Source: an uncultured Clostridia bacterium (GTDB taxonomy: Bacteria; Bacillota; Clostridia; UBA1381). Taken from it: a stretch of DNA of 42,947 nucleotides. Below are positions 1-9,943 of this stretch, piece after piece. Under the pieces are notes generated by a model that saw only the letters and a list, made by a program, of their open reading frames with translations, did not search any database and was not told the origin of the DNA. Position numbers and translations under genes: made by a program. How positions within the stretch are numbered: the first letter of the stretch is position 1; the number at the start of each line of letters is the position of its first letter. Location: the NCBI GenBank assembly GCA_934463455.1, contig CAKSJU010000004.1:1-42947 (forward strand), read 5' to 3'.

Positions 1-27
1 TTTTTTTGACAGAGAAGGGATATATTA

Positions 28-1395
28 ATGGATAGGGACAGACTTTATGATTTTGTATGCGGAAAAAGCGTTGCAGTAATCGGAATAGGCATAAGCAACC
101 GACCGCTGATAGAATATCTTGCAAAGAAAAATATTGACGTTACGGCTTGTGACAAACGAACAAAAGAAGAACTCGGAAACACGTATGACGAATTGAATAC
201 CCTTGGAGTAAAGCTAAATCTCGGAGAGAATTATTTAAAAAATCTTGACAGTGATATTATTTTTAAAACTCCCGGTATGAGATATGATGTGCCGGAACTG
301 ATTGAAGCGAGAAACAAAGGATTGATTGTGACCTCCGAAATGGAAGTGTTTTTTGACATTTGTCCGTCTCGGATTATAGCGGTTACGGGCAGTGACGGAA
401 AAACCACCACAACAACATTGATATATAAAATGCTTACCGAGGCAGGGTATAAAACCTGGCTCGGAGGAAATATAGGCATGCCTCTTTTGGTAAAAGCAAA
501 TGAGATGCAAAAGGATGATATTGTTGTATTGGAACTTTCAAGCTTTCAGCTTCATACTATGAAAAAGTCACCTCATATTGCGGTTATAACAAATATATCT
601 CCGAATCATTTGGATATGCACAAAAGCTATGAGGAATATATAAATGCAAAGAAAAATATAATGCTTTATCAAAATAAAAACGATATTCTCATAACAAATC
701 TATCAAGTGAGCCCACAAAAATTATAGGCGAAGCAGCAAAAGGAGAAAACCGAAGCTTTTCTTCAAAGCAAGACGCATTGATTCACTTGAAGGACGGAAG
801 TATATATTACGGAAAGGAAGAAATACTTTCTGTTTCGGACATTAAAATTCCGGGAAATCACAATGTGGAAAATTATATGGCGGCAATCGGTGCCGTTTAC
901 GGACTTGTAAAGCCGGAGACGATAAGAAAAATTGCAAGGGAATTTGGCGGAGTTGAACATCGGCTTGAATTTGTAAGAAACAGAAACGGTGTGAGTTACT
1001 ACAATTCATCAATTGATTCCAGTCCGAACAGAACAATAAACGCTTTGAGCGTGTTTAAAGATAAAATAATACTTATTGCCGGCGGAAAGGATAAGGGAAT
1101 ACCGTATGATGATATAGGTGCGCCTTTGGAAGAGCATGTGAAGCTTTTAATATTAATAGGTGCAACATCGGATAAAATATACGAAGCACTTATAAAAAAT
1201 GCCGAGAAGAAAAAAATAAAATCGGAAGTAAAGGTTTTCAGAGCCGAAAGCTATGAAGAAGCGGTAAAATATGCTGCCGACAACGCAGAATGCGGAGATA
1301 CTGTTTTATTGTCTCCGGCAAGCACAAGCTTTGACCGTTTTAAAAATTTTGAAGAAAGAGGAAATCTGTTCAAAAAATTGGTAAATGAATTATGA
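28..1395 (+). CDS. murD: UDP-N-acetylmuramoyl-L-alanine--D-glutamate ligase MurD
   Basis: Cytoplasmic Mur ligase that adds D-glutamate to UDP-MurNAc-L-Ala using ATP, an early peptidoglycan step. The 455 residues match the family length. The N-terminal Rossmann-like domain begins with VAVIGIGISNRP, the central ATPase P-loop is GSDGKTTTTT at residues 121-130, followed by the LELSSFQL and NISPNHLD motifs of MurD. The C-terminal domain carries HRLEFV and the SPASTSFDRF motif. The ATG at 28 follows GAAGGGA with good spacing. The usual dcw neighbours (mraY, murG, ftsW) would lie upstream of the window; downstream there is an unrelated peptidase gene 14 bases on. The identification is secure. Confidence 0.97.
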   Translation: MDRDRLYDFVCGKSVAVIGIGISNRPLIEYLAKKNIDVTACDKRTKEELGNTYDELNTLGVKLNLGENYLKNLDSDIIFKTPGMRYDVPELIEARNKGLIVTSEMEVFFDICPSRIIAVTGSDGKTTTTTLIYKMLTEAGYKTWLGGNIGMPLLVKANEMQKDDIVVLELSSFQLHTMKKSPHIAVITNISPNHLDMHKSYEEYINAKKNIMLYQNKNDILITNLSSEPTKIIGEAAKGENRSFSSKQDALIHLKDGSIYYGKEEILSVSDIKIPGNHNVENYMAAIGAVYGLVKPETIRKIAREFGGVEHRLEFVRNRNGVSYYNSSIDSSPNRTINALSVFKDKIILIAGGKDKGIPYDDIGAPLEEHVKLLILIGATSDKIYEALIKNAEKKKIKSEVKVFRAESYEEAVKYAADNAECGDTVLLSPASTSFDRFKNFEERGNLFKKLVNEL

Positions 1396-1409
1396 GGAGA
1401 AAAAGCTAA

Positions 1410-2450
1410 ATGACAGAACTGATAAAAACATTAAGCGATTTGAGAGGAATTTCAGGTTTTGAATACAGAATATCCGAAAAAATCGAAACGCTGATAAAGC
1501 CTTATGTGCAAGAGATAAAAAAAGATGCTCTCGGAAATATAATTGCTGTAAAAAGATGCGGAAAAGAAAACGCAAAAAAAGTTATGATAGAGGCACATAC
1601 GGACGAAATAGGTCTTATGGTAAAGGATATTGATAAAAACGGATTTATTACATTTGTGCCGGTAGGGGGCGTAGATAAAAGAATATTGCCGGCAAGCGAG
1701 GTTGTTGTACATGGAAAAAAGGATTTAAAAGGTGTAATAGGAGCTAAGCCGCCGCATTTGCAAAATCCTCAGGATGCGGCAAAAAGCTCCGAAATATCCG
1801 ATATGGCAATTGATGTCGGTATGGATGAAAAAAAAGTAAGAGAATATGTATCCGTAGGTGACAGTATAACATTTTTCGGAACATGCGGAAAGCTTTCGGG
1901 AGACAGCTTCAGCGGAAAGACAATGGATGACAGAGCGGGAGTAGCCGCGGTAATTACCGTAATGAAAAATTTAATGAAAATTAAAACAGATGTTGATGTA
2001 TATGCTGTGATTGCCGTTCAGGAAGAGGTTGGCTTAAGAGGAGCAAAAACCGCGGCATACGGAGTAAATCCCGACATTGCGGTAAGTATTGATGTTTGCC
2101 ATGGAATAACTCCGGACAATTCATCAAATGCTTTTGAAACAGGAAAAGGAGTTGTAATTTCAACAGGACCTAATATTCATCCGAAGCTTTTCAAACGTCT
2201 GAAACAGACCGCAAAAGATAACCGTCTGAATTTTCAGGTAGATGTTGACGGAGGCGATACCGGGACCGACGCATGGGCAATTCAAATTTCAAGACTCGGT
2301 GTTCCGACCGCTTTGTTGTCGATACCGCTCAAATATATGCACACTCCGGTTGAGACATTGTCGTTATCCGATGTGAAAACAACGGCTGAGCTTTTAACCT
2401 GTTTTATAAAAAATCTTGACAATGATACGGAGGAATGGCTGTGCTTATAG
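1410..2450 (+). CDS. M42 family metallopeptidase (first of three)
   Basis: Cytosolic M42 (FrvX/TET type) aminopeptidase expected to trim N-terminal residues from peptides, normally as a large oligomer with two metal ions. Family metal-ligand motifs are all visible: AHTDEIG (about residue 62), DDRAG (about 172), QEEVGLRG (about 203), the Asp of SIDVCHG (about 226), and the His of YMHTPVE near residue 312. At 346 residues it is full length. A GAGGAG site precedes the ATG. It overlaps the next M42 gene by 16 bases, so the pair is translationally coupled. Peptide specificity cannot be read from sequence. Confidence 0.93.
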   Translation: MTELIKTLSDLRGISGFEYRISEKIETLIKPYVQEIKKDALGNIIAVKRCGKENAKKVMIEAHTDEIGLMVKDIDKNGFITFVPVGGVDKRILPASEVVVHGKKDLKGVIGAKPPHLQNPQDAAKSSEISDMAIDVGMDEKKVREYVSVGDSITFFGTCGKLSGDSFSGKTMDDRAGVAAVITVMKNLMKIKTDVDVYAVIAVQEEVGLRGAKTAAYGVNPDIAVSIDVCHGITPDNSSNAFETGKGVVISTGPNIHPKLFKRLKQTAKDNRLNFQVDVDGGDTGTDAWAIQISRLGVPTALLSIPLKYMHTPVETLSLSDVKTTAELLTCFIKNLDNDTEEWLCL

Positions 2451-3457
2451 AGAAACTGTGCAATATCGGCGGAGTCAGCGGAGACGAAACCGCCGTTAGA
2501 AATTTTATAAAAGAAGAAATTAAGGATTATGCCGACAGTATTACAACAGACAGCATGGGAAATATGATAGCTTTGAAAAAGGGGACTGAGTCTTCTAAAA
2601 AAGTGATGCTTTCGGCACATATGGATGAAGTGGGTCTGATTATAAGCGGTATAACCGAAAAAGGCTTTTTGGAATTTAAAAAAGTAGGCGGTATCGACAC
2701 ACGCGTTATAATAGCTAAAAAGGTATATGTAGGAGATAAAAAAATTCCGGGAGTTATCGGAATTAAAGCTATTCATCTGCAAAAACGCAGTGAAAGAAAC
2801 AGCGTACCCGATTCATCAACCATGTATATAGATATAGGTGCAAAGAGCAAAGCCGAGGCGGAAGAAAAGGTCGAACTCGGAGATTATGCTGTTTTTGCGA
2901 CGGAATTTGAATTGTTCGGGGACAATAAAATTAAAGCCAAAGCGATAGACGATCGCGCAGGCTGTGCCGTTTTGATTGAACTTATAAAAAAACCGGTAAA
3001 ATTTGACACATATTTTTGTTTTCTTGTGCAGGAGGAAGTGGGCTTAAGAGGTGCGCGGATTGCAGCTGCAAGAGTTAATGCGGACGTCGCTCTTGTTTTT
3101 GAGGCAACCACCTGCTCAGATGTATACGGCTGCGAAGAACATGAATATGTTACAAAGCTCGGCGGAGGAGTTGTTATTACGGCTCGGGACGGCAGCTCGA
3201 TTGTACCGGAAGATTACAGAGATTTTTTGGTGAAATTGTGCGATGAAAATAATATTTCGTATCAGTTTAAAAAAACCACTCGCGGCGGAAACGATGCAGG
3301 CGCAATACATTTGTCGGGAAACGGAATAAAAACCGCATCACTTTCAATTCCGTGCCGTTATCTTCATTCTCCGGCAGGAGTTGCTTCTTTGGCTGATATA
3401 GAATCGATGAAAAAGCTTGCGGAGAAATTTTTGGATGCCGCAGATGAAATTATATGA
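2435..3457 (+). CDS. M42 family metallopeptidase (second of three)
   Basis: Second M42 paralogue, 340 residues. It has AHMDEVG, DDRAG, QEEVGLRG and RYLHSPAG at the expected spacing. The residue at the usual Asp ligand position is Glu (LVFEATT), a substitution that I believe occurs in other M42 proteins and can still bind metal; this differs from its two neighbours. The start ATG lies inside the end of the preceding gene and follows ACGGAGGA, a strong ribosome site located in that gene's coding sequence. The sequence is clearly diverged from both flanking copies, so the duplication is not recent. Confidence 0.92.
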   Translation: MAVLIEKLCNIGGVSGDETAVRNFIKEEIKDYADSITTDSMGNMIALKKGTESSKKVMLSAHMDEVGLIISGITEKGFLEFKKVGGIDTRVIIAKKVYVGDKKIPGVIGIKAIHLQKRSERNSVPDSSTMYIDIGAKSKAEAEEKVELGDYAVFATEFELFGDNKIKAKAIDDRAGCAVLIELIKKPVKFDTYFCFLVQEEVGLRGARIAAARVNADVALVFEATTCSDVYGCEEHEYVTKLGGGVVITARDGSSIVPEDYRDFLVKLCDENNISYQFKKTTRGGNDAGAIHLSGNGIKTASLSIPCRYLHSPAGVASLADIESMKKLAEKFLDAADEII

Positions 3458-3480
3458 CACTGTATATGGGAGAGAAAAAT

Positions 3481-4446
3481 ATGGAATTGCTAAAAAAATA
3501 TGTATCCGTGCCGGGAGCCTCCGGCTGTGAAAAAAATATATGTGAAGCTATAAAATCGGAAATAAAAAATTATGTTGACGAGATATATACGGACGCTCTC
3601 GGAAATCTTATAGCGCATAAAAAAGGAAACGGAAAAAAAATAATGTTTGCCGCGCATATGGATGAAATAGGCGTGGTTGTAACATTTATAGATGATAACG
3701 GCTTTTTGAGATTTTCAAATGTCGGAGGTCTGTATACAAAAGAGCTTTTGGGCAGAAGAGTTATTTTTGAAAACGGTCTTACAGGGGTAATATATACCGA
3801 AAAGGAAAATAAAAATCTTCAAATTTCCAAAATGTATATTGACGTGGGGATGAGTAATAAAGAAGAAGCCGAACAAAAGATTAAAATAGGAGACACGGCA
3901 GTTTTTGAAGGTAGTTTTCACGAAAATAACGGAAGGATTATATCAAAATCTCTTGATAACCGTGCCGGCTGCTTTGTGCTTACCGAAGCGGCAAAGCTTG
4001 TAAAAACCGATAATGATTTGTATTTTGTATTTACCGCGCAGGAGGAGGTCGGCTTAAGAGGTGCGAGAACAGCGGCATTTTCGATTGTTCCCGATTTGGC
4101 GGTGGCAATTGATGTGACCGATACGGGCGACACTCCGAATTGCGAAGAAATGGCGGTAAAGCTTGGAGGAGGAGCTTGCATAAAGGTTATGGACAGGTCG
4201 GTAATATGCGACAGCGAAATAAGAACAGCTCTTATTGAGCTTGCAAAAAAGAACGGCATTCCGTATCAGCTTGAAATAATGACCGAGGGAGGCACGGACG
4301 CCGGAGTGATACATCTCACAAAAGAAGGTGTAAAAACCGGCGGAATATCAATTCCGACAAGATATATTCATTCTCCTTCGGAGGTTGCCGATGTTAAAGA
4401 TATAGAAGCGTGCATAAAGCTTGCGGCAGCTTTTGCCGGGATTTAA
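3481..4446 (+). CDS. M42 family metallopeptidase (third of three)
   Basis: Third M42 paralogue, 321 residues from the chosen start. Motifs are AHMDEIG, LDNRAG (Asn in place of the second Asp, while the metal-binding first Asp is kept), QEEVGLRG, AIDVTDTGD and RYIHSPSE. An ATG at 3454 overlaps the previous stop (ATGA), but the ATG at 3481 is preferred because GGGAGAG sits 6 bases before it and the protein then begins like its paralogues (MELLKKYVSVPGASG). It is shorter than the other two mainly in the second domain. It probably shares a transcript with them and may form mixed oligomers, which is inference. Confidence 0.91.
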   Translation: MELLKKYVSVPGASGCEKNICEAIKSEIKNYVDEIYTDALGNLIAHKKGNGKKIMFAAHMDEIGVVVTFIDDNGFLRFSNVGGLYTKELLGRRVIFENGLTGVIYTEKENKNLQISKMYIDVGMSNKEEAEQKIKIGDTAVFEGSFHENNGRIISKSLDNRAGCFVLTEAAKLVKTDNDLYFVFTAQEEVGLRGARTAAFSIVPDLAVAIDVTDTGDTPNCEEMAVKLGGGACIKVMDRSVICDSEIRTALIELAKKNGIPYQLEIMTEGGTDAGVIHLTKEGVKTGGISIPTRYIHSPSEVADVKDIEACIKLAAAFAGI

Positions 4447-4465
4447 CGATTGGAGCGGGTTATAT

Positions 4466-5248
4466 ATGATTGAGGAAATCACATCTTCGGCAAATTCTAA
4501 ACTGAAGCTTGCAAAATCGCTGCTTATTAAAAAAAATCGCACAAAAAATAAAATGTATACGGTCGAGGGCATAAAATCCGTTACCGACGCATTTTGTGCG
4601 GGAGCCGACATAAAAATGATAATTGTTTCGGAAGAAAATATAAAAATGTGCGAACAGTTTTCCGGTGTGCACTGCGTATCGGTGAAGAGAACATTGTTTG
4701 ACACAATCTGCGATACAAAAGCACCGCAGGGGATTTTGGCAATTATAGCAATGCAGGAAAAAAACTTCGAATATTCAAAAGAAAAAATGTATATTTGCTG
4801 CGAAAACGTAAAAGATCCGGGAAATCTGGGAACAATAATCCGCACGGCAGACGCGGCAGGATTTGCGGGAGTGCTGCTTTTGGGAGAATGTGCGGATTTG
4901 TATAATCCGAAAACCGTTCGTTCAAGTATGGGGTCGTTTTTTCATATTCCGATATATGAGCATATTAAGCTTGACGATATAAGAAGAATGAAATCGGATG
5001 GCTTTAAACTGTTTTGCGGTGCTCTTTCGGAAAATACTGCGGATTATACCGAAGCGGATTATCTGTCGCCGTTTGTGATATGCGTAGGAAATGAAGCGGA
5101 CGGAATTACCGAAGAAATGCTTGATATGGCCGATATGTGCGTGAAAATTCCTATTTTCGGAGCGGCGGAATCCCTGAATGTGGGAGTGGCATCCGCAATA
5201 CTTATGTATCGCGCTCAGGAGGCTCGCAGAAAAAAAGTTGTTGACTAA
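4466..5248 (+). CDS. TrmH/SpoU family RNA 2'-O-methyltransferase
   Basis: SAM-dependent SPOUT-fold methyltransferase acting on rRNA or tRNA ribose. The 260 residues start ITSSANSKLKLAKSL, typical of the substrate-binding N-domain of the RlmB/YsgA-like group. The C-domain shows the three SpoU motifs: NVKDPGNLGTIIRTADAAG (about residues 113-131), FVICVGNEADGI (about 205-216) and KIPIFGAAESLNVGVASAI (about 230-248), which form the trefoil knot. An upstream in-frame ATG at 4421 would lie inside the M42 gene; 4466 is preferred because GGAGCGGG lies just before it. The exact target nucleotide is unknown. Confidence 0.92.
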   Translation: MIEEITSSANSKLKLAKSLLIKKNRTKNKMYTVEGIKSVTDAFCAGADIKMIIVSEENIKMCEQFSGVHCVSVKRTLFDTICDTKAPQGILAIIAMQEKNFEYSKEKMYICCENVKDPGNLGTIIRTADAAGFAGVLLLGECADLYNPKTVRSSMGSFFHIPIYEHIKLDDIRRMKSDGFKLFCGALSENTADYTEADYLSPFVICVGNEADGITEEMLDMADMCVKIPIFGAAESLNVGVASAILMYRAQEARRKKVVD

Positions 5249-5303
5249 TCGCGAAAAAAATATTATAATATAATTTGTAGTTAAATTTAGGCGGTGGTAC
5301 AAA

Positions 5304-6440
5304 ATGGATAATAATACTTTGTATTGGGTGTGGCTTGCAAGCCTTTCGGGGATTTTTGCCAATAAAGTGAATGCACTTACGGAACATTTTGAGACCATTG
5401 AAGATATTTACAAAGCGGATATTTCGGAATATAAAAAAATCCCGGGAATAACAAGAGGAGACAGTCTGGTATTAAACTCAAAGGACTTGACTCATGCACG
5501 GGAGATTATTGAAAAAACACAAAAAGCCGGAGCGGATATTTTGACATATGATGATATTCGTTATCCGGATTCTTTAAGGAAAATTCCTAATCCGCCGTAC
5601 GTTTTATATATAAAAGGTGAAATAATGCCGTGGGACAGGCTTCTTTGCATAGGTGTTGTGGGAACAAGAAAATGCAGCGAGTACGGAGTTAATGCGACAA
5701 ATCATATAGCGTACGGACTTGCACTTAAGGGTATAACCATAGTAAGCGGCATGGCAAGAGGAATAGATACGGCAGCGGCATGTGCAGCTCTTAAAGCCGG
5801 AAATAAAACAATAGCGGTTTTGGGGTCGGGAATAGATGTTGTCTACCCTCCGGAAAATGCAAAGCTTATGGATGAAATTACAAAGCACGGAGCCGTTATT
5901 ACCGAATATCCTCCCGGCTCGGCACCGCTTAAGGCACATTTTCCGGAAAGAAACAGAATTATAAGCGGACTTTCGAGAGGAATACTCGTAAGCGAAGCTC
6001 CCGAAGTGAGCGGCGCGCTGATTACGGCGAGGTATGCTCTCGAAACCGGAAGAGATTTGTTTGTTGTGCCGGGAAGTATATTCAGTTATAATTCAAGGGG
6101 CAGCAATAATCTTTTAAAGGAGGCGGCAAAGGCTACAATGTGCGCCGAGGATATTTTGGAAGAATATCCTTTTGATGTGGAAAAGCTTGTGCCTCCGGAC
6201 ACTTCAATGCAAACCGTAAATAATATCCGAACGGTTTCGATTGACGATGAAAGGTATGCAAAGCTCGGAGAAAATGAAAAGAAAATCATTTCTCTTTTGA
6301 TTGAAAGCAATCTGCACATTGATGAAATTCAGGCAAAAACTTCAATTGAAATAGCAACTCTTAATTCACTTTTACCTTTGCTTGAAATGATGGGGCTTAT
6401 AAGAAAGCTCCCGGGAGATAATTATAAGCTTGAATATTAA
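5304..6440 (+). CDS. dprA: DNA-processing protein DprA
   Basis: Protects incoming single-stranded DNA during natural transformation and loads RecA on it. The 378 residues contain an N-terminal helical domain, the Rossmann-like DprA core with GVVGTRKCSEYG, SGMARGIDTAA, VLGSGIDVVYPPEN, FPERNRIISGLSRG and SEAPEVSGALITA, and a C-terminal winged helix (about residues 310-378) as in many Firmicutes. It starts 55 bases after the methyltransferase with a GGCGGTGG site. dprA-topA-trmFO is a conserved order in Firmicutes. dprA alone does not prove competence, and no com genes are in view. Confidence 0.96.
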   Translation: MDNNTLYWVWLASLSGIFANKVNALTEHFETIEDIYKADISEYKKIPGITRGDSLVLNSKDLTHAREIIEKTQKAGADILTYDDIRYPDSLRKIPNPPYVLYIKGEIMPWDRLLCIGVVGTRKCSEYGVNATNHIAYGLALKGITIVSGMARGIDTAAACAALKAGNKTIAVLGSGIDVVYPPENAKLMDEITKHGAVITEYPPGSAPLKAHFPERNRIISGLSRGILVSEAPEVSGALITARYALETGRDLFVVPGSIFSYNSRGSNNLLKEAAKATMCAEDILEEYPFDVEKLVPPDTSMQTVNNIRTVSIDDERYAKLGENEKKIISLLIESNLHIDEIQAKTSIEIATLNSLLPLLEMMGLIRKLPGDNYKLEY

Positions 6441-6497
6441 AAAACTGTGCAGCATAATTAATTAGATTGAATTTAACATGCAGAAAGGAAATAACCA

Positions 6498-8582
6498 ATG
6501 TCAAAAAAATTATTGATTGTCGAATCGCCTGCAAAAGCGGGAACAATAAAAAAATATTTAGGTAAGGACTATACGGTTGTGGCATCTATGGGACATGTTA
6601 TCGACCTGCCGAAAAGTCAGCTTGCCGTTGACGTTGAGCATGATTTTACGCCGAGATATATTACGATAAGGGGAAAAGGAGAGCTTTTGCAAAAGCTTAA
6701 AAAAGAAGCGAAAAATGCGGACGTTGTTTATCTTGCAACCGACCCGGACCGCGAGGGTGAAGCAATAAGCTGGCATTTGGCAAAGGCTCTTAATATAGAT
6801 ATTAATTCAAAATGCAGAGTTACATTTAACGAAATCACAAAAACAGCGGTTAAAGCAGCGATAAAAGAGCCGAGAAGTATTGATATGGATTTGGTTGACG
6901 CGCAGCAGGCACGGCGTGTTTTGGACAGAATTGTCGGATATAAAATAAGTCCGCTTCTCTGGGAAAAGGTAAAAAGAGGCTTGAGCGCAGGCAGAGTACA
7001 GTCGGTGACGACGAGAATGATATGCGACCGTGAAGAGGATATATTGAATTTTGTTCCGGAGGAATACTGGACAGTTGAAGCGGAATTTTCAAAAGAGGGT
7101 GCTAAAAAGAAATTTGCCGCAAAATACTTCGGGAAAAACGGTAAAGAGGATAAGCTTTCGGACGGAGAAAGTGCAAAAAAGATTGTAGCGGCCGTAAGCG
7201 GCAAAGAGTTTTCGGTTAGTGCAATTAAAAAAGGGGAGACTTTAAAAAATCCGCCCCCGCCATTTACCACAAGTACACTCCAGCAGGACGCGCTGCGCAA
7301 AATCGGATTCGGAACAAGCAGAACAATGCAGACCGCTCAAACTCTTTACGAGGGAATTAACATAGGCGGCAAATACGGAACTGTCGGACTTATAACATAT
7401 ATGCGTACCGATTCGCTGAGAATATCCGCTGAGGCGCAAAATGAAGCTGTTGCATATATAGAAGCTTCGTATGGCAAGGAATTTGCAAAACCGAGACAAT
7501 ATAAGGCAAAGAAAAATGCACAGGATGCCCACGAGGCTATACGACCGACAAATGTCGGGGTAAAGCCGATTGATATAAAAGATAAGCTTTCGAATGACCA
7601 GTATAAGCTTTATAAACTTATTTGGGAAAGATTTGTGGCAAGTCAGATGTCTTCGGCGGTTTACAATACCGTAAATGCAATTTTATCGGCAGGTGAATAT
7701 GACTTTAAAGCAAACGGCTCATCGGTAAAATTCAAAGGATTTACGGTGGTTTATACAGAGGGAAGCGACGAGGCAAAGGAAAAAGAAAAAATACTTCCCG
7801 AGCTTGAACAAGGAGAAAAGGTCAAACTTGCGGAAATAGACCCGAAACAGCACTTTACACAGCCTCCGGCAAGATACACCGAAGCAACTTTGGTTCGTGA
7901 GCTTGAAGAAAACGGAATAGGACGTCCGAGTACGTATGCACCGACGATTGCCACCATAATATCGCGCGGGTATGTTGCAAGGAGCAAAAAACAGCTTGTC
8001 CCTACCGACCTCGGGACAATAACGACCGATATTATGAAAAATAATTTCAAGGATATTGTGGACATTGAATTTACGGCAAATATGGAAAAAGAGCTTGACG
8101 ATGTTGAAGACGGCAAAAGAAAATGGGTAAAAATTTTAAAGGATTTTTATCCGTCGTTTGAAAAAAATCTTGAAACAGCAACGGAAAAAATTGCAAAAAT
8201 CAAAATTAAAGATGAAGAATCTGATGTCGTATGTGAAAAATGCGGCAGAAAAATGGTCTATAAGCTTTCGAAATTCGGTAAATTTCTTGCGTGTCCCGGG
8301 TACCCGGAATGTAAAAATACAAAAGCAATTCGTACCGAAACAGGAGCAAAATGCCCTAAATGCGGCGGAGACATACTTGTTAAAAAGTCTAAAAAAGGAA
8401 AGACTTACTATGGCTGCGAGCATTACCCAAAATGTGATTTTATGCTTTGGGATGAGCCTGTAACCGATGAAAAGTGTCCCGAGTGCGGCGGACTTCTGAT
8501 AAAGAAGAACGGCAGAAGTAAAAAAATTATTTGCACTTCCGAGGGATGCAATTATGAGAGAAGTCTGAAAAAAGGAAAATAA
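6498..8582 (+). CDS. topA: DNA topoisomerase I
   Basis: Type IA topoisomerase that relaxes negative supercoils behind RNA polymerase. The 694 residues begin with the TOPRIM domain (KLLIVESPAKAGTIKKYL, then DPDREGEAISWH), and the active-site tyrosine is Y301 in GLITYMRTDS. The C-terminus has three four-cysteine zinc modules, starting at CEKCGRKM, CPKCGGDI and CPECGGLL; these bind DNA in the family. A GAAAGGA site precedes the ATG. It lies between dprA and trmFO as in other Firmicutes. Confidence 0.98.
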   Translation: MSKKLLIVESPAKAGTIKKYLGKDYTVVASMGHVIDLPKSQLAVDVEHDFTPRYITIRGKGELLQKLKKEAKNADVVYLATDPDREGEAISWHLAKALNIDINSKCRVTFNEITKTAVKAAIKEPRSIDMDLVDAQQARRVLDRIVGYKISPLLWEKVKRGLSAGRVQSVTTRMICDREEDILNFVPEEYWTVEAEFSKEGAKKKFAAKYFGKNGKEDKLSDGESAKKIVAAVSGKEFSVSAIKKGETLKNPPPPFTTSTLQQDALRKIGFGTSRTMQTAQTLYEGINIGGKYGTVGLITYMRTDSLRISAEAQNEAVAYIEASYGKEFAKPRQYKAKKNAQDAHEAIRPTNVGVKPIDIKDKLSNDQYKLYKLIWERFVASQMSSAVYNTVNAILSAGEYDFKANGSSVKFKGFTVVYTEGSDEAKEKEKILPELEQGEKVKLAEIDPKQHFTQPPARYTEATLVRELEENGIGRPSTYAPTIATIISRGYVARSKKQLVPTDLGTITTDIMKNNFKDIVDIEFTANMEKELDDVEDGKRKWVKILKDFYPSFEKNLETATEKIAKIKIKDEESDVVCEKCGRKMVYKLSKFGKFLACPGYPECKNTKAIRTETGAKCPKCGGDILVKKSKKGKTYYGCEHYPKCDFMLWDEPVTDEKCPECGGLLIKKNGRSKKIICTSEGCNYERSLKKGK

Positions 8583-8623
8583 AAGAATATGCCGCGTTAG
8601 GCGGCAGAACGGAGAAATAGAAA

Positions 8624-9943
8624 ATGGTTAATGTTATCGGCGGCGGGCTTGCCGGCTGTGAAGCGGCATGGCAGCTTGCAAAAAGAGGAATACAGGTAAA
8701 ATTATATGAAATGAAGCCGATAAAATTCTCTCCGGCACATTCGGATGAAAATCTTGCGGAGCTTGTATGCTCCAATTCTTTAAAGGCGGAAAGAATAGAA
8801 AATGCGTGCGGACTTTTAAAAGAAGAGATGCGGTTGTTTGACTCTCTTATGATGCAAGCAGCTGATGTGTCAAGAGTGCCGGCGGGAGGTGCTTTGGCTG
8901 TTGACAGACATGTATTTTCGAAATTTATTACAGATAAAATAAAGGGTAATCCGCTGATTGAAGTAGTAAACGGAGAAGTTACCGAAATAAACGAGGATAA
9001 ATACACAATTATTGCGACCGGTCCGCTTACTTCGGATGCGCTAAGCGAAGAAATAAAAAGAATAACAGGAAGCGGAGGACTTTATTTTTTCGATGCGGCA
9101 GCTCCGGTTATAATGAAAGAAAGTATTGATTTTGAAAAAGTTTTTTATGCGGCGAGATATGACCGCGGTACACCGGACTATATAAATTGCCCGATGACGG
9201 AAAATGAGTATAACGCGTTTTACAAAGAGCTTGTAAATGCCGAGACGGCCTCTTTGAAGGATTTTGAAAACAGCAGCGTTTTTGAAGGATGTATGCCTGT
9301 TGAAGTAATGGCTGAAAGAGGAGAAAAAACTCTTCTTTTCGGGCCGTTAAAACCTGTGGGATTGGTTAATCCGAAAACCGGAAAGGACGACAGTTACGCG
9401 GTTGTTCAGCTTCGCAGAGACAACATGGAGGACACGCTCTATAACATTGTCGGTTTTCAGACAAATTTAAAATGGAGTGAACAAAAGAGAGTATTTTCAC
9501 TTATTCCGGGACTTGAAAATGCGGAATTTGCAAGATACGGAGTAATGCACCGAAATACGTATCTTGATGCGCCGAGAATACTTGACAGATACTACAGAAT
9601 GAAAAAAAATCCGAAGATATTTTTTGCCGGTCAGATAACCGGAGTCGAAGGATATGTCGAATCCGCATCGTCCGGAATTTTAGCCGGAGTTAATATGGCA
9701 AATACGATAAAGGGAAAAGCTTTGTTCGAGCCGGATTCAAAAAACGCTATAGGTGCTCTTCCGCTTTATATTTCAAATGAAGCGATTGAAAAGCTACAGC
9801 CGATGAATTCAAATTTCGGGATAATCTGTGGACTTGATAAAAAAATAAAAGGTAAAAAAAACGAACGATATGCTAAGATTGCAGAGCGTTCGCTTGAAAT
9901 ATTAAAAGAAAAAGTAAAGGAGCTTGATTGTGATGAAAGATAA
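8624..9943 (+). CDS. trmFO: Methylenetetrahydrofolate--tRNA-(uracil-5-)-methyltransferase TrmFO
   Basis: Folate- and FAD-dependent enzyme forming m5U54 in the T-loop of tRNA. The 439 residues begin with a dinucleotide fold VIGGGLAGCEAAWQLA, and carry the GidA-like signatures LVCSNSLKAE, FAGQITGVEGYVESASSG and RDNMEDTLYNIVGFQTNLKW. An ACGGAGAAA site precedes the start. The 41-base gap after topA contains a small GCCGC/GCGGC hairpin (about 8590-8604) with no T-tract. The end overlaps the next gene. Confidence 0.97.
   Translation: MVNVIGGGLAGCEAAWQLAKRGIQVKLYEMKPIKFSPAHSDENLAELVCSNSLKAERIENACGLLKEEMRLFDSLMMQAADVSRVPAGGALAVDRHVFSKFITDKIKGNPLIEVVNGEVTEINEDKYTIIATGPLTSDALSEEIKRITGSGGLYFFDAAAPVIMKESIDFEKVFYAARYDRGTPDYINCPMTENEYNAFYKELVNAETASLKDFENSSVFEGCMPVEVMAERGEKTLLFGPLKPVGLVNPKTGKDDSYAVVQLRRDNMEDTLYNIVGFQTNLKWSEQKRVFSLIPGLENAEFARYGVMHRNTYLDAPRILDRYYRMKKNPKIFFAGQITGVEGYVESASSGILAGVNMANTIKGKALFEPDSKNAIGALPLYISNEAIEKLQPMNSNFGIICGLDKKIKGKKNERYAKIAERSLEILKEKVKELDCDER

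Noticed and set aside
2282..2782. 166-codon minus-strand ORF under the M42 genes
   Set aside because: It is antisense to two coding frames with intact metal motifs, is rich in Phe, Tyr and Ser as expected of a shadow frame, and has no ribosome site.
6728..7300. 190-codon minus-strand ORF opposite topA
   Set aside because: It mirrors codon use of topA, has low-complexity Ser/Leu composition and no recognisable domain.
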